Assembly (NCBI GenBank): GCA_963281255.1
Contig: OY725501.1
Coordinates: 1,155,674 to 1,219,673 of the forward strand
Direction of reading: 5' to 3'
From: Aphrocallistes beatrix
Taxonomy: Eukaryota > Porifera > Hexactinellida > Sceptrulophora > Aphrocallistidae
Length of the DNA stretch: 64,000 nt
Shown: one piece after another, positions 1-11,519 of the stretch
Layout of the letters: every line of letters starts with the position of its first letter
Position numbering within the stretch: the first letter of the stretch is position 1
Program-made: the position numbers and the translations under genes
Notes under the pieces: generated by a model
What the model was told of the DNA's origin: nothing
The model's input: the letters and a program-made list of their open reading frames with translations, nothing else
Database searches by the model: none

Positions 1-920
1 GAGATGCAAGATTGGATGGCGGAGAAAGCAGATTCTTCCGAAGAGATGGAACCGGGTTTAAAAGAAAGATATACCTGAGTATCGTCGGCATAGCAGTGCA
101 TGTCGGGGAGGTGGGACCTAATGAGGTCGAATAGAGGACTAGTATAGAGGCTAAAGAGAAGCGGACCAAGACAAGAACCCTGAGGTACTCCGTGTTGGAC
201 CGGGATATTGGAGGAATTAGAACCCTTAATCGAGACGAATTGAGTCCTACCAGAGAGGTAAGATTCAAACCAAGACAGAGAAGAGCCGCAAATGCCGAAA
301 TGAGACTGGAGACGGTTGAGTAAGATGGTATGGTCGACGGTGTCGAAGGCTGAGCTAAGATCAAGAAGAACCAGAAGAGATACGTGTTGGCGATTCATGC
401 TGAGGAGGATGTCGTTTGTGACCTTCAGGAGCGCAGTCTCCGTACTGTGGTGATTACGATAGGCAGACTGCGTCCCGGGGAAGAGATGATGTAATGTAAG
501 ATGATTCACGACCTAGATAGAAGCGGCCCTCTCAGTGATCTTAGAAATGAAAGAAAGATTGCTAAGTGGACGATAGTTAGAGAAGATGGGATCAAGATTT
601 GGTCTTTTAAGTTTGGGCAAGATGATGGCGTGCTTCCAGGGAGAAGGAAAATGACCAGTGGAGAGGGAACCATTTACGATTTTCGTAAGGATGGGTGCTA
701 GGATGGGTAGAGATGATTTGACCAAGGATTTTGGGATAGGATCGAGGATGCAAGATTTATTAGGAGCAGAGGAAACAAGGGAAACAATTTCTTCCTCAGA
801 TAATTCTTTGAATTGGTGGAATGAACGCTTGGAATCACTGCCATTATGAGTAAATATAAGAGCAATTTCTGACAAAACTGATCCAAATTGTCGAATATCA
901 TTTATGCTGTAAAGTGACAA
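1..920 (-). mobile_element. CR1/L2-like LINE fragment, reverse transcriptase
   Basis: The minus strand encodes the fingers and palm of a non-LTR reverse transcriptase and runs off the left edge. In order I read LDPIPKSLVKSSLPILAP and NYRPLSNLSFISKI (about 780-540), then GTQSAYRNHHSTETALLK, LLDLSSAFDTVDHTIL, HGVPQGSCLGPLLFSLYT and the catalytic CYADDTQVYLSF (about 90). One in-frame TAG at about 513-515 separates the two parts, which otherwise stay in the same frame, so the copy is dead but not old. No endonuclease domain is visible upstream (right of 920). The motifs fit the CR1/L2/Jockey group; the clade is inferred. A fragment of the same family, covering the next part of the protein, lies at 17238-19335. 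Confidence 0.85.
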
Positions 921-1716
921 TGAAAAATTCTTTAAACAAAAGCAGCTGTGTTTAAACTCGAGTCAATAGTTAGATACATGTTGGCAGAAACGGTATAATT
1001 AATGATTTCAGTATGGACAAAGTTAACACAATGGTCACCGGGATACCAATAGCCCAATTAATAGGTATAGAAATGAAATTTAACCTATCTTTTAGGTCCT
1101 GTATCGTTCTGACTTTAAACTTTTCTCTTTCTTCTTCCTCAGACTGTAAGCTAAGATGTAAATCCTGGCTTATGAAATCTTCCTCTTTTGCGTCGAATGA
1201 TAGACGAGTCCTCTTAGAATGAGACGAGGAATAGTAAGATAGGCAACCAGGTAGTAAGCTAGGAATGGCACCATCCCTGAGAATTGGCCTGTCCTGAGGA
1301 AATCTGTAAAAGCTTCGTCTCCGTTTAGAACTCAGTGAGTAGACAAGACATCCTACTCGTGAAAATGCTTCAAGTACACATGCACTGCATTGAGATGTCT
1401 AATGTCTTCTCAGTGGAGAGCTCGTATCCAAGCATTTCTCAACTCAGGAGGCTATTTTTTTGCATCTTGAAAGTGGGAATGTGTTCGTTTTTGCTATAAT
1501 TACTCTTGCATCCAGGTTCTGAACAACTATTAGGCTTTCTGAGATAAAGCAGTTTGTTGAGACTTCGAGTTGAATAAAATTCTTCTGTCAATAGATGATA
1601 GAGAAACGATATCTGATCCTAGTTGTTTGTTTATAGCAAAACTACAAAAATTAAAAGTTGCAGTTCATTATTAACTCCCATCTACTAGTCATCCCTGGTT
1701 CCTAATTTTAAAGTCA
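921..1716. other. AT-rich stretch, no gene recognised
   Basis: Upstream of the LINE RT the minus strand has open stretches (about 1222-1013) but no motif of an endonuclease or of any family I know. It may be 5' LINE sequence that has decayed. Nothing else is supported. Confidence 0.3.
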
Positions 1717-2148
1717 CAAGCGCGCTTCGCTTGCTTGCGTTGCGCGGCTGGCGGACACTTTGTGTCCGCCGGAGGCTCTCTTCGGTCGCCTGGGGTCATA
1801 TTGGTTCATTTTAAGGGAGATAGCATCTCTAAATATGTCTGTCCTATCTCTAAATATGTCTGTCCTATTAATCTATTAAAATTTCAGTCTTATATCTCCC
1901 ATAATGACGGAGTTAGGCTCGAATAACTGTGTTGCTTAACTTTTGAAAATGTGACAATGACGTCATAATTCGATGATGAGTTGACATTTTGCTCTGAGCT
2001 CAGAACTTGCTGGAGCCATAGCCAAAAGACTCCCACATGCCCAAAATTAGCTTTCTATGACCGGCAGTTTCCTCAATCAATTTGTTACAGATATATATAT
2101 ATATATATTATACATATATACACATTAATCGAGTTTTAATAGTAAGGA
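1717..2148 (-). mobile_element. HLE-1 copy A (Helitron-like, non-autonomous)
   Basis: Both ends are present: terminal hairpin CAAGCGCGCTTCGCTTG at 1717 and the head (read on plus as ATCGAGTTTTAATAGTAAGGA) ending at 2148. The GGCGGACAC/GTGTCCGCC hairpin follows the terminal one. About 110 bp of the middle is missing, with a short duplication of ATCTCTAAATATGTCTGTCC at the break. One TGACGTCA remains near 1960. Confidence 0.85.
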
Positions 2149-2516
2149 CTGTTAGGCCATAGCCTACTCTATATAAGGCCTACCATCTAATGTACCAGGG
2201 ATGCGGTAGAGGGCGGGAAATTAAAATTCTAAGAATTTGTATTTTAACCAATTAGGCCATTAAATAACTAAGCCATAGTCTGTTTTCCATTATTCCCTAC
2301 TCTAATAAGAGTTACTATTTTATAGTTCTTGGGAGTATCTTTGACTAAAATCAAGCCCATGTCACTTTGGCATGTCTGGGCAAATTTTTATGCAAGTTTA
2401 TCCTTTCGGGGTTCCTTAATAATTCCGACAATTCCCCTTTCAGGAAATCCTACTAAATGATCATGTATAGTGTTAATTTATGTATATTTGAACTCATAGA
2501 ATATAGGAGAGGAAAA
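2149..2516. mobile_element. Remnant of the P-type foldback family
   Basis: From 2158 the sequence reads CATAGCCTACTCTATATAAGG and then ACCAGGGATGCGGTAGAGG, the outer ~70 bp of the foldback family seen whole at 34570-35652. The similarity fades after about 2220; the rest to 2516 is AT-rich with nothing recognisable. Confidence 0.5.
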
Positions 2517-2619
2517 TGAGAGGTCACTGTGGTTACTAGGTGATTTGAGATTGGAATGTTGCACATTCCTGCGTTGTCAAGGAAAATATTCAGTTCGAAT
2601 ATAGTCATGTGACCCCTCA
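2517..2619. repeat. Left inverted arm of the 3.1-kb element
   Basis: Outer end TGAGAGGTCACTGTGG, inner end CATGTGACCCCTCA. Shares the core GATGTTGCACATTCCTGCGT-like stretch (here AATGTTGCACATTCCTGCGT) with the right arm in reverse complement. Confidence 0.75.
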
Positions 2620-3205
2620 AATTTCACCAGATTTAACGTCATCATCTTCATCATCATGTATTTTTGTATGCTGATTGTGGCAATCTGGGCCTCCACATCT
2701 GCAATATGTTGTACAGGACATACCACCTAATTTGGAGCTGTAGGTGTCTGTAGAACAGCGTCTTTGCAATGCTTTACAACTGCATGCTACTGTCTTCAGA
2801 AGGGCAAGAGGTGCGACTTGTAGCACTCCAGTGACTGAATGTAGAATTCCATCCTTCTTGTACCAACAGAATTCCATCCTTCTTGTACAAATTCTGATAT
2901 GTCCACTGTGGGGGCTTTCTCATTCAATGCAGCTTTCCATTTCATTACTTGTGACACCTGAGAGAGTGCTGAGCTAAAGCCTCATCAGTAGGTGGTAGTG
3001 TCTTGATTTCAGTAGTGTTCTTACACCTTGAAAATATACTATACCGTTGTGATTTCATTTCAGTTTGAACAGATGAACCATAGATATGTGAAAATTTCTT
3101 CCCACTGTTGATAACCTCTTCCGTATTAGTGTTCTCCACTCCAAAGCATGCAAGCTCCGTGAGGTTATACTTCATAAGAACATTCAAACCGGTAGCTTTT
3201 CTCTT

Positions 3206-5405
3206 TTAGTAAGGATACGATTTTGAATCACAGCCTGTCAGTGCATGCATGGCAAGAAGTTGATCGCATTTGCTACCTAGTCTCAAAGCTGAAGCGTTAT
3301 TATCAATAACACAGTTGAACTTTTTCGTGGATATCTTAACATTTGGTTGTTTATTCCAATAGAAATACATCAGAAGTATAATATCAGTGTCATCTGCTAG
3401 TATCTGTATTTGAAGTATTTTAACCGACTGTATCAAAAGAAAAAGATAGTTAATGATGCTCACATCTGCCTCTTCATGACCAAATACATTATGTTGATAA
3501 CCAATCAACTGTATGTTTGGTGGGGATTCCTTTGCATTCTGCTGGCAAATGGCATCAATTAGGCGTTTGTTGTTTTCAGAGTTCTTCACTACACTATCTA
3601 GTGGTGAGTCAATAGTTATCAGGAATTCACCATGCACAATTCCTTGTGCTCTCCGAATTCTTTCATAAGATTGAATCTTCAACATCTCTGTCAAATATAA
3701 TAGACACTGGAAAAGACTGGCTTTACTAGATTATTGTAAATTGTTTTGCTGAACCTTGCTTTGGCCAGTTTGTGTGATATTAAAGCTCGTTACCATCCAC
3801 CAGTTGAATATCAACAGGATCGTTGCCTGCAAATGGGACGATGACTTTCTTTCCAATTGCAGATTTTGAAGTCTTCCTCAAAAAACTAGAATCATCAAAC
3901 AATGCAGACGGCAATTGCGGTAATTCAAAACCAAATTTGACACCTTTTTCATGAACTCCAATGTATGCACTCGTGCACGAATTGGCTTATGGAATCCCTT
4001 GGGCAAACTGTTTTGAAATGTTGACATTGCTTCACCAATGCTTGCAGCATCAGTCACATTTACCTTCTCATTTGCCACATATCCATTTGTAATGTTGATG
4101 ATTCTCTCATCTCCAGCACATGAAGGGGATTTTCAAATTTATCTAATTCCACCTTGATTTTCTTCCTGTCACCGGCATCTAGTTTCATTCTGTTACTTCC
4201 TTATGCTTCTGTTTCGTGCTATCATTCTTATCTGAATTGGATGATTAATCCTTCAGATATGAGAGATATGTACACATGTGCCGAGACAGAACCCAGCCTG
4301 CCAACTGATCTTTAGATAGCGTCATTCCTCAAGTCCGCCCTTCGATTTCCCATACCTTATATACGTTTTTCCTGCATGTGTGGTCACCAGAATCGAATAT
4401 GGTCATAGCATCATCTTTCAGAAGCGTTGTCATTTCTATCCAATGCCATGTCAGGTACCCTGAATATATCCAATGACCTGCTACAAACATACATGGTAAC
4501 ATACACCTGATGCAATGTAAATGCAGTTTCCAATCTCATGCCTTCTCAGCTCAGAGATACATGTGGACAATTATTACAGGCATTATCACGCAGTCTACCC
4601 AGAGTTTTCCAGTGACAGATTTTCGTGCATCTTTAAGCATCAAAAAGTTTAGAGACTGATGTTCCTTCATCTACCACTATCCTGCTCATAATTGCAGTCA
4701 TAGCCATCCTTAAACCTCGAAGAGCCTCCGTCCATGCTTTTCCATCGAGCATATTGCCAATGCCATTGAACGCTGAATTTAAAATACTATCAAGTCCAGT
4801 ACCTGACATTTACACTCCTATACAACCCAGGAAGGACATTATCGTGCGATTCCCCTTGGGCGTATGATCAGATGTTTCCATCTTTGTTCATTCGACGAGA
4901 TAACAATATTTGTGATACTGTGCATCTGCTGCATGCAAGTCAGAAGTTGCACTGAGCACTCGCATTCTTACATAATCAGCATGTTCATCATTTCTTTTGT
5001 TACATTGGTTAAGAATGACACAGTTTTTCAAGCCTTGTCCAGGATGATTAGCAGTCAGACATTGCACTACATTTCGCCACCAATCTGGATGTTTGGGATC
5101 AAGGGGAATGCAATCTGGACAACAGAAAACACAATGATCTTTGAAAACAAAGGTGTGGTGATCACACTTTCTTCTTCATGCTTTGTGAGGAATCGATTAA
5201 TATGTATCTTAGACTTGTATGTTGATACGCAGGAATTGTGATACTTGATTGATATATTTGGATGTTGTCTCCCAGCTTCTAGTTGACTGTGATAGTCTGC
5301 ACTTCGTTGCTTGCATTCATTTATAAGAGAGGAGATGCCACTTTGGGTTGCAGTAGTTAATGGACCACTTCCATTGCATTGTGGGAAGACACAATCTTCA
5401 GCCAT
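3206..5405 (-). pseudogene. Remnant of an uncharacterised TGCD-motif protein gene
   Basis: Three conserved blocks lie in order on the minus strand. Block 1 (5405-5067) starts MAEDCVFPQCNGSGPLTT and ends in a C-x2/4-C...H-x2-C pattern (YHNSCVSTY), a probable zinc-binding head. Block 2 (4078-3878) reads IGEAMSTFQNSLPKGFHKPI. Block 3 (3694-3206) holds HEEADVSI, the acidic ILADDTDIILLMYFYW and HALTGCDSKS. I recall many invertebrate proteins with this head, ADDTD and TGCD(T/S)xS layout; their function is not established to my knowledge. The acidic residues would suit a PIN/FEN1-like nuclease fold, but that is a guess. Frames shift and stops occur between blocks, so the copy is broken. It sits wholly between the inverted arms at 2517 and 5654. 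Confidence 0.6.
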
Positions 5406-5547
5406 GTTCTAAAAATAAGCTGCAGGCGTGTACGTATGGCTATGTGAAAAGATAGATAACACATAATGAATGTTGAAGCACCATAATTTTACATTATACA
5501 CTTTTTTATTGTTGATATTGGTATTCAGCGTTAAATTTGGAGAAATT

Positions 5548-5654
5548 TGAGGGCTCACATGACCATATTCAAGCTAAATACTTTCCAAGACGACGCAGGA
5601 ATGTGCAACATCCCAATATCAAATCATCTAGTAACCACATTGAGTGACCCCTCA
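5548..5654. repeat. Right inverted arm of the 3.1-kb element
   Basis: Inverted copy of 2517-2619, inner end TGAGGGCTCACATGACC, outer end GAGTGACCCCTCA. Four extra bases near the outer end (TCAA) set it apart from the left arm. Confidence 0.75.
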
Positions 5655-5980
5655 ATATGCTCCGCAGTATTCCATGATTTAAAATACAGTCGAACGTGGC
5701 ATGGGCTTGAAAACATGCTAGAAACTTGCTTTCAACGGTTGACATGGGGTTTTCAGGTGTGTAGATTTCGAACATCATATTTTCGATTCAATTTGATAAT
5801 TTATTTGTTTACTATTGTTTACATGAGATACATAAAGTAACTAAATCTCAAAAATATTCTAGAAACTTGCTTTCAACGGTTGACATGTGGTTTGGGGTAT
5901 ATATTTCTAATATCGTATTTTCGAGTAAATATGATAATTAATTTGTTTACTTTTGTTTACAATAGTTACTTAAAGTAAAA
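5655..5980 (+). repeat. HLE-2 minisatellite units
   Basis: About two units of a ~150-bp tandem repeat with the landmarks GCTTTCAACGGTTGACATG, TAGATTTCGAA, TATTTTCG and TTTGTTTAC...ACATAAAGTAA. The same units fill the middle of HLE-2 copies at 5981-6959, 44190-44590 and, inverted, 57540-57815. Confidence 0.7.
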
Positions 5981-6729
5981 TCTTATATATTAAAACGCTA
6001 GGATTTGTTTGTTTGTTTGTCCGAATTGATTGAAGAATTGGCAAGTCGTAGAGATACGAAAATTGGCATGTAGGTGTCAAATGATGAATCTAGGATTAAG
6101 TTCAAAATCTAAGCGAAATTTTCACACCTTTGCAAAAAAATGGAAAACAATTTTTCACACCTTTTCTATACAATACTATGTACGGCTTCACTCTCACAAT
6201 AGAAATCATTATACGACACTATTGTAGGCTGTCATTGTTATTAATACTTCAAAGCAATAACTTACATAAATGTCTCAATTATATATTATATTGTATAGCA
6301 GTAAAAAGGTTATTTGCATATTTTCACACCTTTATATACATATTTTCACACCATTTGACGAATTTTGAAAATTATGCTAGAGACTAACTTCCAACAGTTG
6401 ACATGGGTTTTTTTGGGGTAGATTTCGAATATCATATTTTCAGATCGATATGATAAATTATTTGTTTACTTTTGTTTACAATAGATACATAAAGTAAACA
6501 AATTACAAAAATAGGCATGAGACTAGCTTCCAAAGGTTGACATGTGGTTTTTAGGGGTGAAAAATTCGAATATTATATTTTCGGATCCATATGAGAAATT
6601 ATTCGCTAACCTTTGTTCACAATATTTATATAAAGTAAAAAAATTCCCAAAATAGGTTAGATTGAGTAACTTCAGGCGCCCGCAGGACGACTCTGCGGAT
6701 ACGCAGTGCAAGCAAGCGAAGCGCGCTTG
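5981..6729 (+). mobile_element. HLE-2 copy (Helitron-like, non-autonomous)
   Basis: Head TCTTATATATTAAAACGCTA, then the block CCGAATTGATTGAAGAATTGG shared in diverged form with HLE-1, then two ~150-bp tandem units, then a GC-rich tail ending in the terminal hairpin CAAGCGAAGCGCGCTTG at 6729. Tail and head homology to HLE-1 makes the two sister families. The head is also that of the Rep-coding Helitron at 43874. Confidence 0.75.
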
Positions 6730-6959
6730 TAATTACTAAATAGGCTACAAGCTGGCTTCTAACGGTTGACATGGGTTTTCAGGGGTGCAGTTTAGAATAT
6801 TGTATTTTCGGACCCATATGAGAAATTATTTGTTAACATTGTTTACAATATTTATATAAAGTAAAAACATTCCCAAAATAGGTTAGATTGAGTAACTCCA
6901 GGCTCTGCGGACACGCAGTGTCCGCAACCCGCGCAGTGCAAGCAAGCGAAGCGCGTTTG
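6730..6959 (+). mobile_element. Second HLE-2 tail in tandem
   Basis: One more ~150-bp unit followed by a second GC-rich tail (hairpin CTGCGGACAC/GTGTCCGCA) and a terminal hairpin at 6943-6959 (one substitution, GCGTTTG). A head is lacking, so this is a tandem 3' end, as seen for HLE-1 at 51348-51492. Confidence 0.65.
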
Positions 6960-7130
6960 TAATCTAGTAAGTTTTATCGCCTGATTATCATGATCAGGTG
7001 ATGAAACTCATTATGCAAATAAGCTAAAACTACTATTGCTACATACAAGTGTATCGGTGTCATTTATAGTAACTTTGCTTACTACCTTGAATACCTTTAT
7101 TAAATGGCCAATAAAAATTGACTAGTGTAG
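6960..7130 (+). other. No feature seen
   Basis: Unique AT-rich sequence between the HLE-2 tail and the HIRAN-like ORF. A candidate splice acceptor (GTGTAG) ends at 7130. Confidence 0.3.
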
Positions 7131-7471
7131 ATTATGATCCTCAAGTTTTGGAGATCAATTCATATGTACGGGGTTACCATGCTTACATGGACACCTGGAA
7201 TGCAGTGCTAGGTCAAGAACTTATATTGAAGCCAGAGCCAAGTAACTACAAAGACAAACATGCAGTTGCAGTTCTGAAAGATGATGTGATTGTAGGACAG
7301 GTACCCTATAATCTAGCACCACACCTTTCTCAATTTTTGAGAAGAGAAATAAATAAAGCATTTGCGGAGGTTACGGGAGAGAAAGAAAAAAGAGGAGCAG
7401 CTTACGGAATAGAAATCCCAAGTGTGTACCGCCTTTATGGACCCAAAGTTTACATTGACAAGATTAAATAA
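7131..7471 (+). CDS. HIRAN-like domain protein or terminal exon
   Basis: The reading frame gives INSYVRGYHAYMDTWN, then VLGQELILKPEPSNYKD, KHAVAVLKDDVIVGQVPYNL, HLSQFLRREIN and ends VYRLYGPKVYIDKIK before TAA at 7469-7471. The spacing V-x-G-Y-x-x-Y...W-x-x-x-x-G...EP-x-N-x-x-D...AV-x-V...VGxVP matches the HIRAN-like domain family that I know as short proteins in sponges and cnidarians; HIRAN domains bind DNA ends in the HLTF/Rad5 context, but no helicase is seen here. There is no upstream ATG in frame near the start (the first Met is inside YMDTW), so the piece is either a last exon with acceptor GTGTAG at 7130 or a truncated copy. No break is seen inside. Confidence 0.5.
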
Positions 7472-7559
7472 TTATTAAGTCTTGATAGACAGTGAACTTG
7501 TATAGCTACTCATATTATTATGTAAATTTTGTGATATCCATGAAAATTATTGGGTGCAG

Positions 7560-7769
7560 TTTCTGGTTGTCCGTTCTTGGGAGATAATTTTGTATTAAGA
7601 CACGCCATTCGGGGCCAGTAACTTGTCCGTTGTTCGGAATTCGGAGCTGTCCGCTTCTGGGAGACTGCTTAAGTATTACATGTTTAGCAAATTAAATCCA
7701 TGTCACGAGGTTTGTCCGTTGTAGGGGGTTGTCCGCTTCTCGGAGTGTCCATTTTGGGAGACTCCACTG
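7560..7769. mobile_element. Tigger/pogo-type MITE
   Basis: The right end reads GGGAGACTCCACTG followed by TA; the left end begins near TGCAGTTTCTGGTTGTCCG. The interior repeats TTGTCCG(T/C)T motifs several times. The ACAGT...ACTGT ends and TA flank fit pogo/Tigger elements, the left end being degraded. Confidence 0.4.
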
Positions 7770-7984
7770 TATTCTATTGCCAATCAAATTTGAAAGCTTA
7801 AATATTACAGTTTATAGGACATGTCCATAACTGACTAAAATGCTTTACATAGCAACGTAGGAATGCATCAATATTACACTGAAAAATTCACTACCAAATT
7901 AACTAGTACTAATATTGACTCTATAAAAAAAGTATACATTAATATCTAGAAGCAGGCTTAAAACAGCTTAGAAATCCTAAAAAC

Positions 7985-8095
7985 GTACATGGAATTACCT
8001 GTTGCGCAATGATATGATGACTAATCAAAATTTTGACAACGGATATACTACTATGTACTTTGATTCAATGTTTATATGCTGGTAATACATGAATG
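7985..8095. mobile_element. Relic of the P-type foldback family
   Basis: GCGCAATGATATGATGACTA, then AACGGATAT and TATATGCTGGTAATACAT match the right arm of the foldback at 34570-35652. It lies about 200 bp beyond the CPSF1 stop codon. The rest of 7770-8299 is AT-rich with no clear polyadenylation signal that I would defend. Confidence 0.5.
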
Positions 8096-8299
8096 AATAT
8101 GAAAAACTTTTGTTAATTTCACATGATAACAATGACACTTATGGAGGTTGGTATTTGTTTACAGGTCACATTAATTGTTCAATATCCTGAGATTTTGTTC
8201 CAGTTTTAAGATGTTGCTAAACGAAATATAAAAAATATGAGTGATATATTAAGTATATCAAACAATTTAAATTGATGATTCGCAGAGTAAACAATAATA

Positions 8300-11200
8300 T
8301 TAGAAAAAGCATGTAATTCTCTCTATATCCATTAAATCATCTATTATTTGAGATGAAGAGGAACCAATTTGTTTTGCAAGTTCATTTCTCTCTTTAATCC
8401 CTAAGTTCAAAAATTTCCAAAGCAAATCTCCATCAATTACATTTTTTTGTGGTGGAGAATGTATCCTTCGAGAAGAAATTTGAGCCAATCTGTAATTTTT
8501 AGGATTTAAACCAGCATAATGTTGAACTGAGTGAACTAATTTATTTTGTAAAGTTTGAAGTCTTCGAAATGTTTTTTCACTTAGCGGTACAATAAAACCT
8601 ATAGACCCATCAAGTGTAGAGTAGAATGTAACATGCCTTCTTTCATTAATTGCCATTCCACTAATGTGATGCGAAGTTGAACCAGGACTAACAGATGGCT
8701 TACACCTGATCCTAAACATAGTATTTATATGAGAGCCTATATGTATGTCAGCATGCCTGATAAGTCTCATTCCACCTAAACTCTCGGGTTCTTCAGGTTG
8801 ATAGAGGAATAGGTGCAGATTCTTTTCAGAATCCGATACTAAATAGCCCAGTTGATTACCATCAGTTATATATTCAATTGTATAACATCGAAGTGGGTAA
8901 GGATCTTTACTAATCAGTGATAGAGATTTTTGATCTTCCCTGTATTGCAATAATTGGATGGACTTTGCAATATCGGCCACTAAGATATAATTTTTCAGAC
9001 TTATTGCTGTATGTATATATAGTTCAGCATCTATAAATGCTACCCCGATAAGTTCTTTTGTGTCCTTAAAACTCCACATGAATATCTTCTTGCCAATACA
9101 TGTAAACAATAGACCATCTACTTGATCAATAGCTGAGATGGGTCCCATTTGTTCTTTATCATATAATAGCTTAAGTTTATTTTTTGTTAATGGTTTACCT
9201 GGCTCAGGGACAACATCAATGATATCGAAAATTAGTATACGACCTTTTGCAAGGAAATCTTCGCCATATAATACCGTAGTACCAGCACATATGAAAATTT
9301 TCAAACCATTTGCACGTTCTTGTGATCGAAGATGAAGAGATTTTAAACATGTCACATGTTCAAACGGATTTAACTCAAATTTAGAATTAGGAACCGCTTC
9401 CCAGTTTGATGGAGAAAATAATTCGATAAAATATTTTTCTTGGTATGGATAAATAAATCTAGAACCTTTAGTTACAGTTTCAAATTCTTCAGTATCTTCT
9501 CCAGTACTTTTGACTAAGATATTTCCTTTCATTTTATTACTAAGAGCGAGAACAAATGTTTTGCTCTCTAGATGATATGCAACAAAATGAGCGGTACATC
9601 TAAGAGGGACCTTTCTTAATGGCCATGGACTGTCGATGGACAAATATATGGGAAGCAAAGCAATTCTCAACAGACCTTCTTTATTATGATAAATAAATCC
9701 ATTTCGACAGTTCTCATTATGAAATGAGGAAAATGTCCCAACAGGGCCATCTATATACATTGGGTGAATAGCTAAACCACCTTTGTTCGTTTTGAATACA
9801 AAATGCGGGTAGGCACCGCAAATAAAAACCCCGGAATATCCTCCAACATTTTCAAAATGACGAAATCTGTGGGAATTTTTATACTTATTCTGGGAACGTT
9901 CAAAGAAGAAATTTTTTTCATTGTCGCCAAATAATGATGGATTTCTTTTATCATTCATTAGAATTGATATGGACTCTTTTTTAAATCGTAATAATAGATG
10001 ATCTTTATGAAAATTATTTTCGATTGTAAATGATTTATAGATAACTAATTCGTTATTAATTATTGCAAAAATATAAGGCTGACTACTTCCTTCAATTGAT
10101 GTTAATGTAAATTCTTGTACTTCCGGTTTCAAAGTAGCTGAACAATCATAAGATTCGGAATTATCACAGCTTGATTCGATTGGACCGCAATCAATTAAAA
10201 GTCTTGGTGAAAATGCAAAGTTTCTAGTCATGAATGCTAATTTAAAATTTGGAAATGAATATATTTCCAAACAACCACTATTTCTAACAATTGCAAACCA
10301 ATATTTTGAAGTGAGATTATCATCATTATTAAGAGAATTATTACTAGAAACTGATGTATTTTGAGATTTTATAGGAATAATTTTCTCTCGAATATTCATA
10401 TCTTCTTCGTAAAATGTATAATTTGCGTTGCAATTTAAATCAAAATTGGAGTAATTCTCATTCCCAGTTTTTCCCTGCAAATTAAATGCATTATTCCTAT
10501 CTTTATAAAGGGAAAAGACGGAGCTCAACATTACGGGAGCAATGGGTATTTCAGTGTTAATTATTTGCTTCTGTAATGTGATTTCTAACAAAATTAACTT
10601 CAGATTGTGAAGTAATATCACAATAAAGGGGTCTGAAACAGTGCATGTATATGCTGTACTACCATAGTTAGATATCGAAAAGTTTTGTAAACAACATACA
10701 TTTTCGAGGAGACGTACATTCTCAGTACATACTTGAATATAATACTTGTTATTGCATATATTTCCAGCATAGATTGTCCTCTCGTTGGTAATAAAGGCAG
10801 TTTGCTCTTGATCTAATTCAAGTATCTCTTGACCTGTTTGCAAAATCATGGTAGATTCATTCAATGATATTATTAAATATCTATCGTATTCACTATCTAA
10901 GCTCATTAATGTCCAGATATCACGCAATCCAAATAATTCCGAAGTAGTAACTAATTGCGGACGAATGCTTCGCTGTAAAATGGCTAGAGCTCCATTTTTG
11001 CTATGTCCACAACAACCTACTAGTTCTAAATCGGGATCAACATTTTCTAAAAATTCTTCAGACAAGCTAAATGGCTGTCCCATTACCATGGAAGATATCG
11101 GAGAGATATTAACCAAGCTATCGCACACAGCAAAAGAATATGAACATACACGTACATTTATTTCATGTTCTGTGAATTGTGAGGAGCCATAGACCTCCAA

Positions 11201-11364
11201 ATCTATATCGTCACTGTGCAAAGTTTGCTTTGAGCCGTTTATTTGCGGATTAATCCCGATTGGTTCAAAAGATAATTGAATTTCATCCACTTTGCCAATA
11301 TTCTTAACTACTGAATCAGAATTAGAATAGAATTTTAGAAGCAAAGAATTTCCAAGCCTTGAAC
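8300..11364 (-). CDS. CPSF1: CPSF1, coding exon 3 (C-terminal 1020 residues)
   Basis: CPSF1 (CPSF160) is the scaffold of the nuclear complex that recognises the AAUAAA signal and cleaves pre-mRNA 3' ends. This exon carries most of the protein: GSRLGNSLLLKF at the start, STMILQTGQEILELD, GYSGVFICGAYPHFVF, LRCTAHFVAYHLESK, PLTKNKLKLLYDKEQMGP, GMRLIRHADIHIGSHINT and the end IIDDLMDIERITCFF, each aligned by memory with human CPSF1. Propeller-forming MMS1_N/CPSF_A regions fill it. The acceptor is TCTATAG before GTTCAAGG (exon start 11364); the first two bases complete a Gly codon from exon 2. Open frame continues upstream to 11500, but that stretch is intron plus an HLE-1 end, so I do not use its ATG. 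The three exons give 1399 residues, against about 1443 in human. No break is seen. Confidence 0.95.
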
Positions 11365-11519
11365 CTATAGAGTAGAGTCTCAGAAACAAGTACATAAATG
11401 TATACATACAAATATCTTCATCTGTCATAAATATATTTAATATTTTACTTAGTGGGGCCATAGCGAAAAAAAAGGTTTCTGTGGCTGGCAGTTTTTCCAA
11501 TCAATTCGTTGCATATATA

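Larger units (their letters stand above)
2517..5654. mobile_element. 3.1-kb element with ~105-bp inverted ends carrying an uncharacterised gene
   Basis: Two inverted arms (2517-2619 and 5548-5654) enclose a single coding region on the minus strand. The arms align along their whole length with only scattered differences, and each arm itself starts TGAG(A/G)GGTCAC and ends GTGA(C/G)CCCTCA, so each is a small palindrome-like unit. I see no clear target-site duplication and cannot assign a superfamily. The coding region belongs to a family of uncharacterised invertebrate proteins with an H-A-x-T-G-C-D motif. The arms argue that this gene family moves, or was moved, as cargo of a DNA transposon. 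Confidence 0.6.

Noticed and set aside
1013-1222. Endonuclease part of the LINE
   Set aside because: Neither strand shows the EN motifs; only weakly open frames.
1735-1926. Recurring small ORFs over HLE-1 tails and bodies (also 36396, 38561, 39158, 51119, 51265, 51786)
   Set aside because: They start in the body or hairpins, differ in frame between copies and have no protein motif; HLE-1 is non-coding.
1716-2148. HLE-1 as a tRNA- or 5S-derived SINE
   Set aside because: No A/B box order or poly(A)-type tail; TC start, A/T insertion and terminal hairpin fit a Helitron-like element better.
11365-11500. An ATG (MEKLPATETFFF...) extending the CPSF1 exon 3 frame upstream
   Set aside because: The extra residues are translated HLE-1 end and intron; the acceptor at 11365 fits the human alignment and the phase of exon 2.
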